The notes: generated from the sequence alone by a model not told the origin. Counted from the first letter of the stretch, positions 8,399 to 18,203 are shown. The stretch is 64,000 bases of DNA from Bacilli bacterium (GCA_017626405.1 JAGAIS010000001.1:62001-126000); one strand, 5' to 3'. Translations and numbers: made by a program.

Positions 8399-9446
8399 TT
8401 TCTAACTTTCTCTTTTGATCTTCAGTTATTAGAGCTTCAATTATAGAATCTAATTCTCCGTCCATAACGCGATCTAGGTTCATTACACTGAAACCTATTC
8501 TATGATCTGTTACTCTATTTTGTGGATAATTATAAGTTCTTATCTTTTCTGCACGATCTCCAGTACCTATCTTACTTCTTCGCATTTCTCCTTCAGCTTC
8601 TTCTTTTTCGCGCATTTTTAAGTCGTATAATCTTGCTTTCATTATCTTTATAGCTATTTCTTTATTCTTGATCTGACTTCTCTCTTGCTGGCTATAGACG
8701 ATTATTCCTGTAGGTAAATGTGTAAGTCTTACAGCTGAGTCAGTTGTATTTACTCCTTGTCCTCCGCATCCACTAGCACGAGTTATATCAATACGACATT
8801 CATTCATATCTAATTCAAAGTCTAAATCTTCAGCTTCTGGCATTACTGCAACTGTTGCTGTTGAAGTTTGAATTCTACCTTGCGATTCAGTTACAGGTAC
8901 TCTTTGAACGCGGTGAGATCCACTTTCATATTTCAATTTAGAATATACATTTTCTCCTTTAACTGCATATTCAATTTGTGAATAACCTCCACTCGTTCCC
9001 TCTTGAGCATTTAGAATTTCAATTTTCCATCCTTGTTTTTCTGCATATCTTGTATACATGCGATAAAGGTCGCCCGCAAATATATTTGCTTCGTCTCCTC
9101 CTGCTGCTCCACGGATCTCCATAATTATATTTTTACCATCATTCTCATCTTTAGGTATTAATAATACTTTTAATTCGTTTTCAATATCTACTAACTTTCT
9201 TTGGTTACTCTCTAGTTCAAGAGATGCCATTTCGCCCATCTCAGGGTCGTTTACAAGACTTTTTAATTCTTGAATATCTTGATTACACTTAGTATATTCA
9301 TGATATTTATTAACGATTTCCTCTAAATTACTCTTTTCTTGAGATAATTTTCTCATCTTGCTATAATCCCCCAAAACTTCCGGATCAGCAAGTTGTGATT
9401 CTATCTCATGATATTTACTCTCAATGAATTCCAATCTTTCTATCAT
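8391..9446 (-). CDS. prfA: Peptide chain release factor 1
   Basis: Recognises UAA and UAG and releases the finished peptide. 351 residues. [12 protein letters not shown] is a conserved domain-2 element and [19 protein letters not shown] holds the GGQ that enters the peptidyl-transferase centre (near residue 230). Followed by prmC with overlap and preceded by rpoE with a 21-bp gap. AAAGGAAG precedes the start. Confidence 0.97.
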   Translation of the reverse strand: MIERLEFIESKYHEIESQLADPEVLGDYSKMRKLSQEKSNLEEIVNKYHEYTKCNQDIQELKSLVNDPEMGEMASLELESNQRKLVDIENELKVLLIPKDENDGKNIIMEIRGAAGGDEANIFAGDLYRMYTRYAEKQGWKIEILNAQEGTSGGYSQIEYAVKGENVYSKLKYESGSHRVQRVPVTESQGRIQTSTATVAVMPEAEDLDFELDMNECRIDITRASGCGGQGVNTTDSAVRLTHLPTGIIVYSQQERSQIKNKEIAIKIMKARLYDLKMREKEEAEGEMRRSKIGTGDRAEKIRTYNYPQNRVTDHRIGFSVMNLDRVMDGELDSIIEALITEDQKRKLENE

Positions 9447-9467
9447 ATAATCGCTTCCTTTACTGGA

Positions 9468-9905
9468 TTACATCATTTCTTCGTTTTCTCCATCATCCAT
9501 GATAACTAAATCCTTTAAGTCATCATCGTCTTCATCATCATCTACAGTATCATCATCATAGTTAACATCATCAATCTCTTCATCATCAACTATATCATCT
9601 ATTTCTGTAGTTTCGATTTCTTCTTCCTCTTCATCATCATCAATTATAACTTTTTTAGAATGATTTTCTGCTAAATCCCAAAATCCCTTTTCTAACATAG
9701 TAAATCTCTTATCAGTTGATAAAAGTCCAAAGAAGTCTCCAATCTTACTCTCAAAATAACTATCAGGTAATTGCATTAATTTGATTACTTGTTGAAACAA
9801 ATCTTGTATTTTCATCTTTTTTCCGTTTTCTTTTAATACAAGATTTGCAACGTCAGTATAAGACATTTGTTCAATTTGTTCACTTGTCAATTTAATTGTT
9901 TTCAT
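9468..9905 (-). CDS. rpoE: RNA polymerase delta subunit
   Basis: Bacilli-specific polymerase subunit that improves recycling of the enzyme and specificity at promoters. 145 residues: an N-terminal folded HARE-HTH-like domain (about 1-85, with SYTDVANLVLKENG and FFGLLSTDKRFTMLEKGFWDL) and a disordered C-terminal tail of about 55 residues made almost only of Asp and Glu. A promoter stands directly upstream. Its presence is strong evidence for Bacilli or close relatives. Confidence 0.93.
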   Translation of the reverse strand: MKTIKLTSEQIEQMSYTDVANLVLKENGKKMKIQDLFQQVIKLMQLPDSYFESKIGDFFGLLSTDKRFTMLEKGFWDLAENHSKKVIIDDDEEEEEIETTEIDDIVDDEEIDDVNYDDDTVDDDEDDDDLKDLVIMDDGENEEMM

Positions 9906-9982
9906 AATAATTCCTCCTAATATTCAAATAAACATTATATGATATGTTATAAATTGAATAATTGATACTTAAAACAATAATA

Positions 9983-10010
9983 ATTTTATCATAATAATTA
10001 TGTATGTCAA
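9983..10010 (-). promoter_or_regulatory. rpoE promoter
   Basis: Minus strand TTGACA (10010-10005), 16 bp, TAAAAT (9988-9983) with a TG one base before it (extended -10). It lies between the DUF1934-like gene and rpoE. Confidence 0.65.
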
Positions 10011-10019
10011 CAAAAACTA

Positions 10020-10358
10020 TTAATATTCTATAAATATGTTATTTTGGGTTTCTTCTTCTCCTAAATATTTATATTTTATACTTATTTTATTATTCTCAAT
10101 ATGTATAGTATATTCTAATATTTCCATATTAAACATTAAATTATTATTTAGAATTTCAATAATGATATTATAGTTTTCAAAATCTATTGTTATCTTGGAT
10201 TCTTTATTTGTCTTTATTAATATATTGTTTTCTAAATTATAATTGTATAATTCATTATTTATCTTAAAATTTATTACATTATCTTTTATATAATACGTAG
10301 ATTCTTCATCAATTAATACTTCTTTATTACTAATTAGCTTAAATTTTAATGCTTTCAT
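10020..10358 (-). CDS. DUF1934/YwiB-like beta-rich protein
   Basis: 112 residues, no Cys, no membrane segment, predicted almost wholly beta strand (repeated alternating patterns such as YYIKDNVINFKINNELYNY and IDFENYNIIIEIL). The position just upstream of rpoE and the calycin-like pattern suggest the DUF1934/YwiB family, which neighbours rpoE in Bacillus, but the sequence is too diverged for certainty. Function unknown. Confidence 0.45.
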   Translation of the reverse strand: MKALKFKLISNKEVLIDEESTYYIKDNVINFKINNELYNYNLENNILIKTNKESKITIDFENYNIIIEILNNNLMFNMEILEYTIHIENNKISIKYKYLGEEETQNNIFIEY

Positions 10359-10432
10359 AAAAATATCACCAACTCTTTTGAGTATTTTATCATATTTTAT
10401 TGTATTTTTACCAATATAATAAAGGGATGCTT

Positions 10433-12346
10433 ATGAAACTTTGGAAAAAAACAATTAAAACTTTTGCTATATTATCAATAATTGGTATTACTATTCTAGT
10501 TGGTCTATACATTTATGCTTATTTTTTACCACCTATTTCACTTAATACGGCCAATTCTTATTATTTATACGACAATAAAGATAATATGATATATCAAGGT
10601 AGTAATAATTCTGAATGGGTTAGTTTAGATGATATAGATGAAGATTATTTAAAATATATTATTAATGTTGAAGATAAGTATTTTTATTATCATGCTGGAT
10701 TTGATATTTTGAGAATTGTTAAAACGATGTTTAATAATATTAAAGCTGGTAAGATTACGGCGGGAGCTTCGAGTATTAGTCAGCAATATGTTAAGAATCT
10801 TTTTTTAGATTTTGATCAGACTTGGGAGAGAAAATTCAATGAGGCAATTCTCACAATGCGCTTAGAGACACATTATACAAAAGATGAAATCTTAGAAGGT
10901 TATTTAAATACAATTTATTTTGGAAATGGAATATATGGAATTAAAGATGCCTGTCAGTATTATTTTAATAAAGATATAAGCGATATAAATACAGAAGAAG
11001 CAATTATACTAGCTGGTATTCCTAGAAGTCCAAACAATTATAATCCCATATCAAATAAAGATTCTTCAAAGAAGAGGTTTAATATAGTATCTAATTATTT
11101 ACATGATGAGAAAATTATCGATGATGAAGTATTCAATAATCTAGATTTTGATGGATTAGAATTATATGGAAAACACCAAAATAATAATTTAAATACTTTA
11201 ATGTATTATCAAAATGCCGTCTTAGATGAAGTAAAGAGTTTAAGTGTTATTCCTGATTCTCTAATTTCTACGGGATCTCTTAGAATATTTACTAATTTAG
11301 ATATCGATACTCAAGAAAAAATGGAAGAATCTATAAACAAAAATATCAATAGTGAAGAATCTCAATTTGCAGGTATTGTCGTAGAACCTAGTACGGGATC
11401 TGTACTTGCACTTGCTGGAGGAACTGATTATTCTAAGAGTCAATATAATCGCGTAACTCAATCTAAAAGACAAGTGGGGTCAACGATTAAGCCTTTTTTG
11501 TATTATGGTGCTCTAAGTAATGGAATGACACCATCATCGACATTTAAATCGGAGAAGACAACTTTTGTATTTGCAAATGATAAAAAGTATGCACCTACTA
11601 ACTATAATGATCACTATGCAAATAAAGAGATTTCCATGGCTGCTGCTCTAGCCTACAGTGATAATATCTATGCTGTTAAGACGCATCTATTTTTAGGAGA
11701 ATCAACTCTTGTAAATACTTTAAAAACTTGTGGATTAAAAGAAGATTTACCGAGTAATCCTAGTCTTGCTTTAGGGGCAACAGAAATTTCCATGTTTGAT
11801 TATGCAAATGCCTATAATACGCTTGCGAATGGTGGTAAAAGAAATGATTTATTCTTTGTTAGAAGAATTGAAGATAAAAATGGAAATCTATTATATGAGC
11901 ATAAACAAGAAGAAACTCAAGTATTAGATGAAGCCATTACTTACATTTTAAATGAGACGATGACAAATACTTATAATTATGCATTTCAAGATGAACTCAG
12001 TCCAACAGTTATATATCTAAATGGTAAGTTGTCGAGAAAATATGCAATAAAAAGTGGTACAACAAACAATGATTATTGGTTAAGTGGATATAATAAAGAT
12101 GTCTTAATGATTGTTTGGGCGGGAGATGACTATAATAAGGATGTAAGTAAAGAATACTCAAAAAAAATAAAAAATATATGGTTAGATACCGTTGAATTCT
12201 ATGAAAAAGATAAGCAAGATACGTGGTATGCAATGCCGGAAGGAGTAAGTGCTGTTCCCATGAATCCCGTTACTGGAAAGTACGATAAAAAATCAAAAAC
12301 ATTATTCTATTTTCTAAACGGAACAGAAATTCCATATTTGAATTAA
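10433..12346 (+). CDS. Class A penicillin-binding protein (glycosyltransferase-transpeptidase)
   Basis: Polymerises and cross-links peptidoglycan outside the membrane. 637 residues from the ATG at 10433, preceded by AAAGGGA; an upstream in-frame ATG lacks a ribosome site. One N-terminal membrane helix (about 8-30). GT51 domain: VEDKYFYYHAGFD with the catalytic Glu near residue 78, then GASSISQQYVKNLFL and ILEGYLNTIYFGNGIYG. Transpeptidase: STIK (Ser near residue 350), SDN as the SxN box, and KSGTT near residue 540. Closest to the PBP1A/2A type. Transcribed against the direction of the replication fork together with the next gene. Confidence 0.93.
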   Translation: MKLWKKTIKTFAILSIIGITILVGLYIYAYFLPPISLNTANSYYLYDNKDNMIYQGSNNSEWVSLDDIDEDYLKYIINVEDKYFYYHAGFDILRIVKTMFNNIKAGKITAGASSISQQYVKNLFLDFDQTWERKFNEAILTMRLETHYTKDEILEGYLNTIYFGNGIYGIKDACQYYFNKDISDINTEEAIILAGIPRSPNNYNPISNKDSSKKRFNIVSNYLHDEKIIDDEVFNNLDFDGLELYGKHQNNNLNTLMYYQNAVLDEVKSLSVIPDSLISTGSLRIFTNLDIDTQEKMEESINKNINSEESQFAGIVVEPSTGSVLALAGGTDYSKSQYNRVTQSKRQVGSTIKPFLYYGALSNGMTPSSTFKSEKTTFVFANDKKYAPTNYNDHYANKEISMAAALAYSDNIYAVKTHLFLGESTLVNTLKTCGLKEDLPSNPSLALGATEISMFDYANAYNTLANGGKRNDLFFVRRIEDKNGNLLYEHKQEETQVLDEAITYILNETMTNTYNYAFQDELSPTVIYLNGKLSRKYAIKSGTTNNDYWLSGYNKDVLMIVWAGDDYNKDVSKEYSKKIKNIWLDTVEFYEKDKQDTWYAMPEGVSAVPMNPVTGKYDKKSKTLFYFLNGTEIPYLN

Positions 12347-12350
12347 TTTT

Positions 12351-12381
12351 TTTACACATATCTTTTCCTTTTTGATATAAT
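12351..12381 (+). promoter_or_regulatory. Promoter of the DUF5684 gene
   Basis: TTTACA (12351-12356) and TATAAT (12376-12381), 19 bp apart; TG at 12373-12374 gives an extended -10, which may make up for the long spacer. Confidence 0.5.
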
Positions 12382-12403
12382 AGTTCTAAGAAAGGATGTG
12401 TGT

Positions 12404-12883
12404 ATGATGGGTTACGATGAAGCTGCATTAACAGGCTTATTAGCAGGATTAGGATTCTTACTAGTAATTATAGTACTACTTTTAATTGCTTGGGCTGTAT
12501 TCGCTATTATTGGTCAATGGAAATTATTTGTTAAAGCTGGTCAACCAGGATGGAAATCTATTATTCCATTCTATAATACTTATACTTTATGTGAAATGGT
12601 TGGACTTAATTGGTATTGGTTCTTACTTGCTATTGCTCCAACTATTATCTCAGTATTAAAAATTGAATCTTTAACTTATATTGGTTCAATTGCTTTAGTT
12701 TTTGCAAATGTAATGATTTGTTACAATATGTCAAAGAAATTACATAAGGATACTGGTTGGATAGTATTAGCTGTATTATTCAATGGTTTTGTTCTTCCTA
12801 TTGCAGGATATAGCAAAACTACAACTTGGGATAAAGATGCAGTTGTTACTCCTAACGCTTTCTTCGATAAGAAAGAACAGTAA
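12404..12883 (+). CDS. DUF5684 family membrane protein
   Basis: 159 residues with four likely membrane helices. The family signature is visible: KAGQPGWKSIIPFYNTYTLCEMVGLNWYWFLL, then a glycine-proline end VLPIAGYSKTTTWD. The function of the family is not known; some members are fused to signal peptidases or lie near them. Start set at 12404 because AAAGGA is 7 nt upstream; a GTG at 12398 overlaps the ribosome site. Ends at a bidirectional terminator shared with noc. Confidence 0.7.
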   Translation: MMGYDEAALTGLLAGLGFLLVIIVLLLIAWAVFAIIGQWKLFVKAGQPGWKSIIPFYNTYTLCEMVGLNWYWFLLAIAPTIISVLKIESLTYIGSIALVFANVMICYNMSKKLHKDTGWIVLAVLFNGFVLPIAGYSKTTTWDKDAVVTPNAFFDKKEQ

Positions 12884-12898
12884 CAATCATAAGCAATC

Positions 12899-12927
12899 AA
12901 AAAAAGCATTAAAATTAATGCTTTTTT
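12899..12927. terminator. Bidirectional terminator between DUF5684 gene and noc
   Basis: AGCATTAA (12905-12912), loop AA, TTAATGCT (12915-12922), flanked by A-run and T-run, so it can work for both converging genes. Confidence 0.85.
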
Positions 12928-14026
12928 ATTTGTCTTCTTTTTTATCAACTCTAATTATCATTTGATATATATCATCAAAGTTAAATTCTTCAGAAGTAAC
13001 TTGAATATCTTTTTGAACAGCAGCAGTAATAATTGATTTTATATTTGTAATTACATCTTCCGGTACTTCAATTACTATTTTTGTATTCTGTTTTTCTTCA
13101 ACATCTTCTTCTCCAATTTTTAATTCTTCTTTATCTTCCTCTAAGTTAAGAATATCAAAATCACTATCATCTTCGGTAGGATTTTTTCTCTCAAATGGAT
13201 TGAATCCTAGATTAGATGTTGTATTCATGTTAACGGATTCATTTTCTAAATTATTGAAGAATAGTGAATCTCTTTTCTTTTTCATTTGTTCTTTAGGATT
13301 AATATATTGATAAACTGGTTCATTTGTCGTTATATCAACTGCATTACTCATAATATTGTTAATATCGATGTCGTTTCGATTAGTTGTAATATTGCCAATT
13401 GCCGATTGATTTTTTGTATAATTTCCAAGTACTTTATCTATCTCTTCTTCCAATACTCGAACTGGCATTTTCTCTTGAATTATGCGATTTAATAACTCAA
13501 CTTGTTTCATTTTATCTGTTACGCGCAAAAGACTTCTTGCATGTCTTTCACTTATTTTATCTTTAAGTAGTGCATCTTGAACGGCATTATCTAAATTTAA
13601 AAGTCTAACCTTATTTGCAATGTTTGCTTGACTTGTACCCAATCTCTTTGCTAATTGGTCTTGAGTTATATAATTTCTATCAAGTAATTTTTTATAAGAG
13701 CGTGCTTCTTCAATTGGTGACATGCTTTTTCTCTGAGTATTTTCAACGATTGCAACTTCAGCTGATTCATTATCATCCAAGTCAGTAATTATTGCAGGAA
13801 CTGCTGTAAGACCTATCATTACAGCTGCTTTATATCTTCTTTCACCGGCAATAATCTCATATTTTTCGCCCAACCTTCTAAGTACTAAAGGTTGAATTAT
13901 TCCATGTTCACGAATAGAATCAGCAAGTTCATTTAAACCTGTTTCATCAAATGTTAATCGTGGTTGAAAACGATTAGGAATAATACTATCAACGTTAATT
14001 AAACGAATTGTTGACTCCATTTTCAT
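12926..14026 (-). CDS. noc: ParB-family CTPase in the noc position, Noc-type DNA specificity
   Basis: 366 residues. ParB/Noc N-domain: SIIPNRFQPR, HGIIQPLVLR and the CTP-binding GERR (61-64). HTH at about 119-145 (ITQDQLAKRLGTSQANIANKVR). The four residues known to separate ParB (R,T,A,G) from Noc (Q,K,K,R) read here Gln133, Lys139, Asn144, Arg161, so three are Noc-like, and ISERHARSL also matches Noc. Gene order rsmG-noc is as in Bacillus, but soj-spo0J do not follow. Unlike Bacillus Noc it starts only about 12 residues before the conserved core and so lacks the N-terminal amphipathic membrane helix. After residue 200 there is a long Asn/Glu-rich linker (to ~310) and a C-terminal domain. Confidence 0.85.
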   Translation of the reverse strand: MKMESTIRLINVDSIIPNRFQPRLTFDETGLNELADSIREHGIIQPLVLRRLGEKYEIIAGERRYKAAVMIGLTAVPAIITDLDDNESAEVAIVENTQRKSMSPIEEARSYKKLLDRNYITQDQLAKRLGTSQANIANKVRLLNLDNAVQDALLKDKISERHARSLLRVTDKMKQVELLNRIIQEKMPVRVLEEEIDKVLGNYTKNQSAIGNITTNRNDIDINNIMSNAVDITTNEPVYQYINPKEQMKKKRDSLFFNNLENESVNMNTTSNLGFNPFERKNPTEDDSDFDILNLEEDKEELKIGEEDVEEKQNTKIVIEVPEDVITNIKSIITAAVQKDIQVTSEEFNFDDIYQMIIRVDKKEDK

Positions 14027-14067
14027 ATAATTTGCCCCTTTATTCTATATTCTATCTATTATTAATA

Positions 14068-14790
14068 TTACTTTATTTTGCTCATTTTTTCAACATCCTT
14101 TTTAATAGATGCATAATTTCTCGGATAACCTTTAGGTGTTGTACCAATTTTTCGGATTTTAATTATTGTTCTTTTCGATTCTTCTATTGGAAGATTGAAT
14201 TCATCTATTGATTCAATGGTTCCATTTAATTTTTTTATAATATTAGAAGATAGTTTAATTTCTTCAGTAGCCGTACCTTTTAGAGAAATAAAATATCCAT
14301 CTATTTTAACTAATGGGAGACATAGTTCTACAAGAGCTGGAAGTGTCGTTACTGCTCTTGATGTAACTAAATCATAACTATCTAAATTCTTGCGTGCAAA
14401 ATCTTCTGATCTTTCATTTACAATGTTTACTCCATCTAGATTCAATGAATTAGAAAGTTCTATTAAAAATTTAGTCTTCTTATTATTAGAATCTAATAAT
14501 GTTACATTTATATGAGGAAATACAATTTTTAGAACCATACCAGGAAAACCTGCTCCCGTTCCTATATCTATTAGATTATTTACTTTATTTAAATCGATAT
14601 TTCTTACTATTGTAAGAGAATCATAGAAATGTTTTAAATATATATCATTTAAATCTGTTATTGCAGTTAGATTAGTATGTTTATTGTATTCAATTAGAAA
14701 GTTAGCATATTTATCTAATTGCTCTAGCTTTACTTCATCAATTTTAATATTTAGTTTTTCTAATTCTTTTATAAAAGTTTCTCTATTCAT
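14068..14790 (-). CDS. rsmG: 16S rRNA (guanine527-N7)-methyltransferase
   Basis: Methylates G527 in the 530 loop of 16S rRNA; loss gives low-level streptomycin resistance in known species. 240 residues. The segment NLTAITDLNDIYLKHFYDSL is the family mark, followed by the SAM motif LIDIGTGAGFPGMVLKI and VTSRAVTTLPALVELCLPLV. It overlaps mnmG by 8 nt and is followed by noc after 41 bp. Formerly gidB. Confidence 0.95.
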   Translation of the reverse strand: MNRETFIKELEKLNIKIDEVKLEQLDKYANFLIEYNKHTNLTAITDLNDIYLKHFYDSLTIVRNIDLNKVNNLIDIGTGAGFPGMVLKIVFPHINVTLLDSNNKKTKFLIELSNSLNLDGVNIVNERSEDFARKNLDSYDLVTSRAVTTLPALVELCLPLVKIDGYFISLKGTATEEIKLSSNIIKKLNGTIESIDEFNLPIEESKRTIIKIRKIGTTPKGYPRNYASIKKDVEKMSKIK

Positions 14791-16654
14791 GGTTAGTATC
14801 CTTACTATAGTTTTTCTTTAAATACACAGAAAGAATAGATATATCTGCCGGATTAACTCCACTTATACGCGTTGCTTGAGCTATTGTCTCTGGTCGTACT
14901 AACTTTAGTTTTTGTCTTGCTTCACTAGCTATGTTCATTACTTTATCATAATCTATATCTTTTGGTATCTTCTTATCTTCTAGTTTTAATAGTTTTTCAA
15001 CTTCCCTATTAGTTTTAGCAATATATCCCTCATATTTAATTGCTATTTCAACAATATCTAGTACTTCTTTAGTATATTTATTATTTAAATATTCTACTAA
15101 ATATTCTATTTTTACTTCCGGTCTTTTTAATAAATTATATAGGGTGTATCCATTATTTAATGTGTCTTCAAATATTTCTTTTAAAGATTCATTTAAATTA
15201 TTCTTAGATACTTTAATATTCTTCAATTCTTCTGTTAAAGTTTCTATATCACTTTTCTTTTTATTTAATCTTTTTATTTGTTCTTCACTTATTAAACCAA
15301 CTTCATAACCATATTGTCTCAATCTTAAATCAGCATTATCATGTCTTAGGATAAGTCGATATTCAGCACGAGATGTAAGTAAGCGATAAGGCTCTTTTGT
15401 TCCCTTAGTTACTAAATCATCTATTAGAACACCTATATAAGATTCATTTCTCTTTAATATAAGTGGATCTTTTCCCTTTAAGTTTAAACCTGCATTAATT
15501 CCTGCAATGAGACCTTGACCTGCTGCCTCTTCATATCCACTAGTTCCGTTTATTTGTCCTGCTGTATATAAGTTTTTAATAATTTTTGATTCCAATGATG
15601 GTTTCATTTGTAATGGATCTATTGCATCATATTCAATTGCATAAGCATATTTTAATATTTTTACATTTTCTAATCCCTTTAAACTGTGAACCATTTTCTC
15701 TTGAACATCTATTGGCATCGATGTTGAAAATCCTTGTAAATATAGATCTGGATAAAAATTGCTTTCTGGTTCAAGAAATAACTGATGTCTCTCTTTATCT
15801 GAAAACCTTACAACTTTATCTTCGATAGATGGACAATAACGTGGCCCAATTCCTTCTGCATATCCACCATACATTGCCGATTTAGTTAAATTTTCACGAA
15901 TTATTCTATGTGTTTCTTCGTTAGTATAAACAAGATAACACTTTCTTTGTTTTTCAATATCGTATGATGGCGGATTATCAAAAGAGAATGTCCATGGAAC
16001 ATCGTCACCTAATTCTTCTGTTAAAACTGAATAATCAACAGTATTAGGATCTAATCTTTGAGGAGTTCCTGTCTTTAATCTTAAAATATTAAATCCTAAT
16101 TTTTTCAATTCATCAGATAAATGTTTACTTGATTCTTCTCCGTGAGGCCCTTCAGCTTTAGATGTAGATCCAACTAATATTTTGCTTTTTAGATATGTTC
16201 CCGTTGTTAAAATTAGAGCATCACATAGATATTTATCTCCATTAGCAGTAATGATTCCTTTAATAGTTTCATCTTCTACTATTAAATTTTCTACCATAGC
16301 TTCAATAATATCTAAAGTTTCAATTTCTCTTAGGGCATTAACCATATTCTTAGGATAAGTTACCTTGTCTCCTTGAGCTCTTAGACTTTTAACAGCAGGT
16401 CCTTTACCTGAATTGAGCATTTTAATCTGTAAATGAGAAATATCAGCAATTCTTCCCATTAAACCGCCTAATGCGTCAATCTCCCTTACAACTATACCTT
16501 TTGCCGTTCCTCCAATACTTGGATTGCATGGCATATCTGCAATATTATTTATATTAGATGTAATAAGTGCCGTTTTAAATCCCTGTTTAGCACTTGCATT
16601 TGCTGCTTCACATCCAGCATGTCCTCCACCTACAACAATTATGTCATATTTCAT
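14783..16654 (-). CDS. mnmG: tRNA uridine-5-carboxymethylaminomethyl modification enzyme, FAD subunit
   Basis: With MnmE it makes cmnm5 at the wobble U of several tRNAs, using FAD and methylene-THF. 623 residues from the ATG at 16654 (AAGGAAG upstream; an earlier start at 16663 is less well placed). FAD motif VVGGGHAGCEAANASAKQG at the N-terminus; PCNPSIGGTAKGIVVREIDALGG is the family signature with a redox Cys; GTSGYEEAAGQGL and the C-terminal helical region with ARQKLKLVRPETIAQATRISG are intact. Formerly gidA. Confidence 0.96.
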   Translation of the reverse strand: MKYDIIVVGGGHAGCEAANASAKQGFKTALITSNINNIADMPCNPSIGGTAKGIVVREIDALGGLMGRIADISHLQIKMLNSGKGPAVKSLRAQGDKVTYPKNMVNALREIETLDIIEAMVENLIVEDETIKGIITANGDKYLCDALILTTGTYLKSKILVGSTSKAEGPHGEESSKHLSDELKKLGFNILRLKTGTPQRLDPNTVDYSVLTEELGDDVPWTFSFDNPPSYDIEKQRKCYLVYTNEETHRIIRENLTKSAMYGGYAEGIGPRYCPSIEDKVVRFSDKERHQLFLEPESNFYPDLYLQGFSTSMPIDVQEKMVHSLKGLENVKILKYAYAIEYDAIDPLQMKPSLESKIIKNLYTAGQINGTSGYEEAAGQGLIAGINAGLNLKGKDPLILKRNESYIGVLIDDLVTKGTKEPYRLLTSRAEYRLILRHDNADLRLRQYGYEVGLISEEQIKRLNKKKSDIETLTEELKNIKVSKNNLNESLKEIFEDTLNNGYTLYNLLKRPEVKIEYLVEYLNNKYTKEVLDIVEIAIKYEGYIAKTNREVEKLLKLEDKKIPKDIDYDKVMNIASEARQKLKLVRPETIAQATRISGVNPADISILSVYLKKNYSKDTNHE

Positions 16655-16796
16655 ACTTATCACTTCCTTAAGTGTCTACATTTTTTTTCATAATATCTAT
16701 ATTTTCCTGGATAATCAATAAACTCTTCATCTAGATACGGATTATTATAAATATTTTATTTAGATTTTCAAGTTTTCCAAGTCTTATCATATTTAC

Positions 16797-18152
16797 CTAC
16801 TTACCCAAACAGAATTTTGAGAATAGTTCATCTAATAGTTCATCTTTATATGTCGAACCTATTATTTCTCCTAAAGTACTATATGCATCACTTATATCTT
16901 GAGCAATCATCTCTAGTGGTACTTCATTCTCTACACTTGTCATAGCATTTTCAATCGACTCTAAGGCATTTTTAACTAATGCTATTTGTCTTGCATTAGA
17001 AAGGTAATTATAATCTCCAGTATTTATCTTATTTAGATTAAACATTTCTTTAATTTTATTTTTTAATTCATCCAATCCGTAAGTATCTATGGTATTTCCA
17101 CGAACTATTATATTACCTTCAAGTTTGGATTCATCAATTTTTTTATCTAAATCACATTTGTTAATAAAAACTATTTTATTAACATTTGAATTAATATTTA
17201 ATAATTCTAAGTCCTCTTGTGAAATTTCTTCATTATTATTTAAAACAAGTATTATTAAATCGGCATTTAGAGCTTCTTCTTTACTCTTGTCTACACCGAT
17301 TTTTTCAACTATATCGTCAGTTTCTCTAATTCCTGCCGTATCTATTAAATTTAATTTTATTCCATCAATTGTAATAGATCCTTCGACAATATCTCTTGTA
17401 GTTCCTGCAATATCAGTTACAATAGCCTTTTTTTCATCAAGTAAATGATTTAATATACTACTCTTTCCAACGTTTGGTCGTCCAATAATAGCAACATTGA
17501 TTCCATCCTTAATAATTTTTCCATCTTTAGCACTTGATAATAGTTCTTTTAGGGATTTTTCTATTTTTTTAAGTTCCTCTATAACGATGGAATGAGTCAT
17601 ATCTTCGGCATCTGTCTCTTCAGGATAATCAAAGTTTACTTCTAGTCTTGCTTGCAAACCAACTAATATATTTCTATTATCTTCAATTTTCTTCGATAGA
17701 TTTCCCATAACGCGAGATACAGCAAATTTGCGGTTGGCATCAGTATCCGATAATATTAAATCATTTATTCCCTCAGCTTCAATTAGATCTATTCTTCCGT
17801 TTAAATAAGCTTTTCTCGTAAATTCCCCTCTTTCAGCTAATCTACATCCATTACTTATTAATAGTTCTAATATTTTATTTGTTGTTGCAATTCCTCCATG
17901 ACAATTAATTTCAACAACATCTTCCATAGTAAAAGTCTTTGGGGCACGCATAACCATAACTAATACTTCATCTATTATTTCTCCATTATCATGAATAAAT
18001 CCATAGTTTACAGTATGAGTATTTACTCTTGTTAGATCATTACCCTTAAATATCTTATTTACAATACTTACTACATCGGGCCCACTAGTTCTTACAATCG
18101 AGATAGCTCCTACACCTAAAGATGTAGATATTGCACATATATTTTCATTCAT
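16797..18152 (-). CDS. mnmE: tRNA modification GTPase MnmE
   Basis: GTPase partner of MnmG. 451 residues from the ATG at 18152 (AAAGGGG upstream; the open frame runs 36 nt further up but without a suitable site). N-terminal folate-binding domain, then the G domain with GRPNVGKSSILNHLL (G1), GTTRD (G2), DTAG (G3) and NKCD (G4), and the C-terminal FCLGK with the catalytic Cys. The gap of about 140 bp before mnmG holds no recognised element. Confidence 0.96.
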   Translation of the reverse strand: MNENICAISTSLGVGAISIVRTSGPDVVSIVNKIFKGNDLTRVNTHTVNYGFIHDNGEIIDEVLVMVMRAPKTFTMEDVVEINCHGGIATTNKILELLISNGCRLAERGEFTRKAYLNGRIDLIEAEGINDLILSDTDANRKFAVSRVMGNLSKKIEDNRNILVGLQARLEVNFDYPEETDAEDMTHSIVIEELKKIEKSLKELLSSAKDGKIIKDGINVAIIGRPNVGKSSILNHLLDEKKAIVTDIAGTTRDIVEGSITIDGIKLNLIDTAGIRETDDIVEKIGVDKSKEEALNADLIILVLNNNEEISQEDLELLNINSNVNKIVFINKCDLDKKIDESKLEGNIIVRGNTIDTYGLDELKNKIKEMFNLNKINTGDYNYLSNARQIALVKNALESIENAMTSVENEVPLEMIAQDISDAYSTLGEIIGSTYKDELLDELFSKFCLGK

Positions 18153-18203
18153 AGGATTACCCCTTTCTCCGTGTGTATTATAGCACATTTTTTAATATAA
18201 CAA

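Noticed and set aside
10400..10432. Longer N-terminus of the class A PBP
   Set aside because: The upstream ATG has no ribosome site and would add hydrophilic residues ahead of the basic start; AAAGGGA fits the ATG at 10433.
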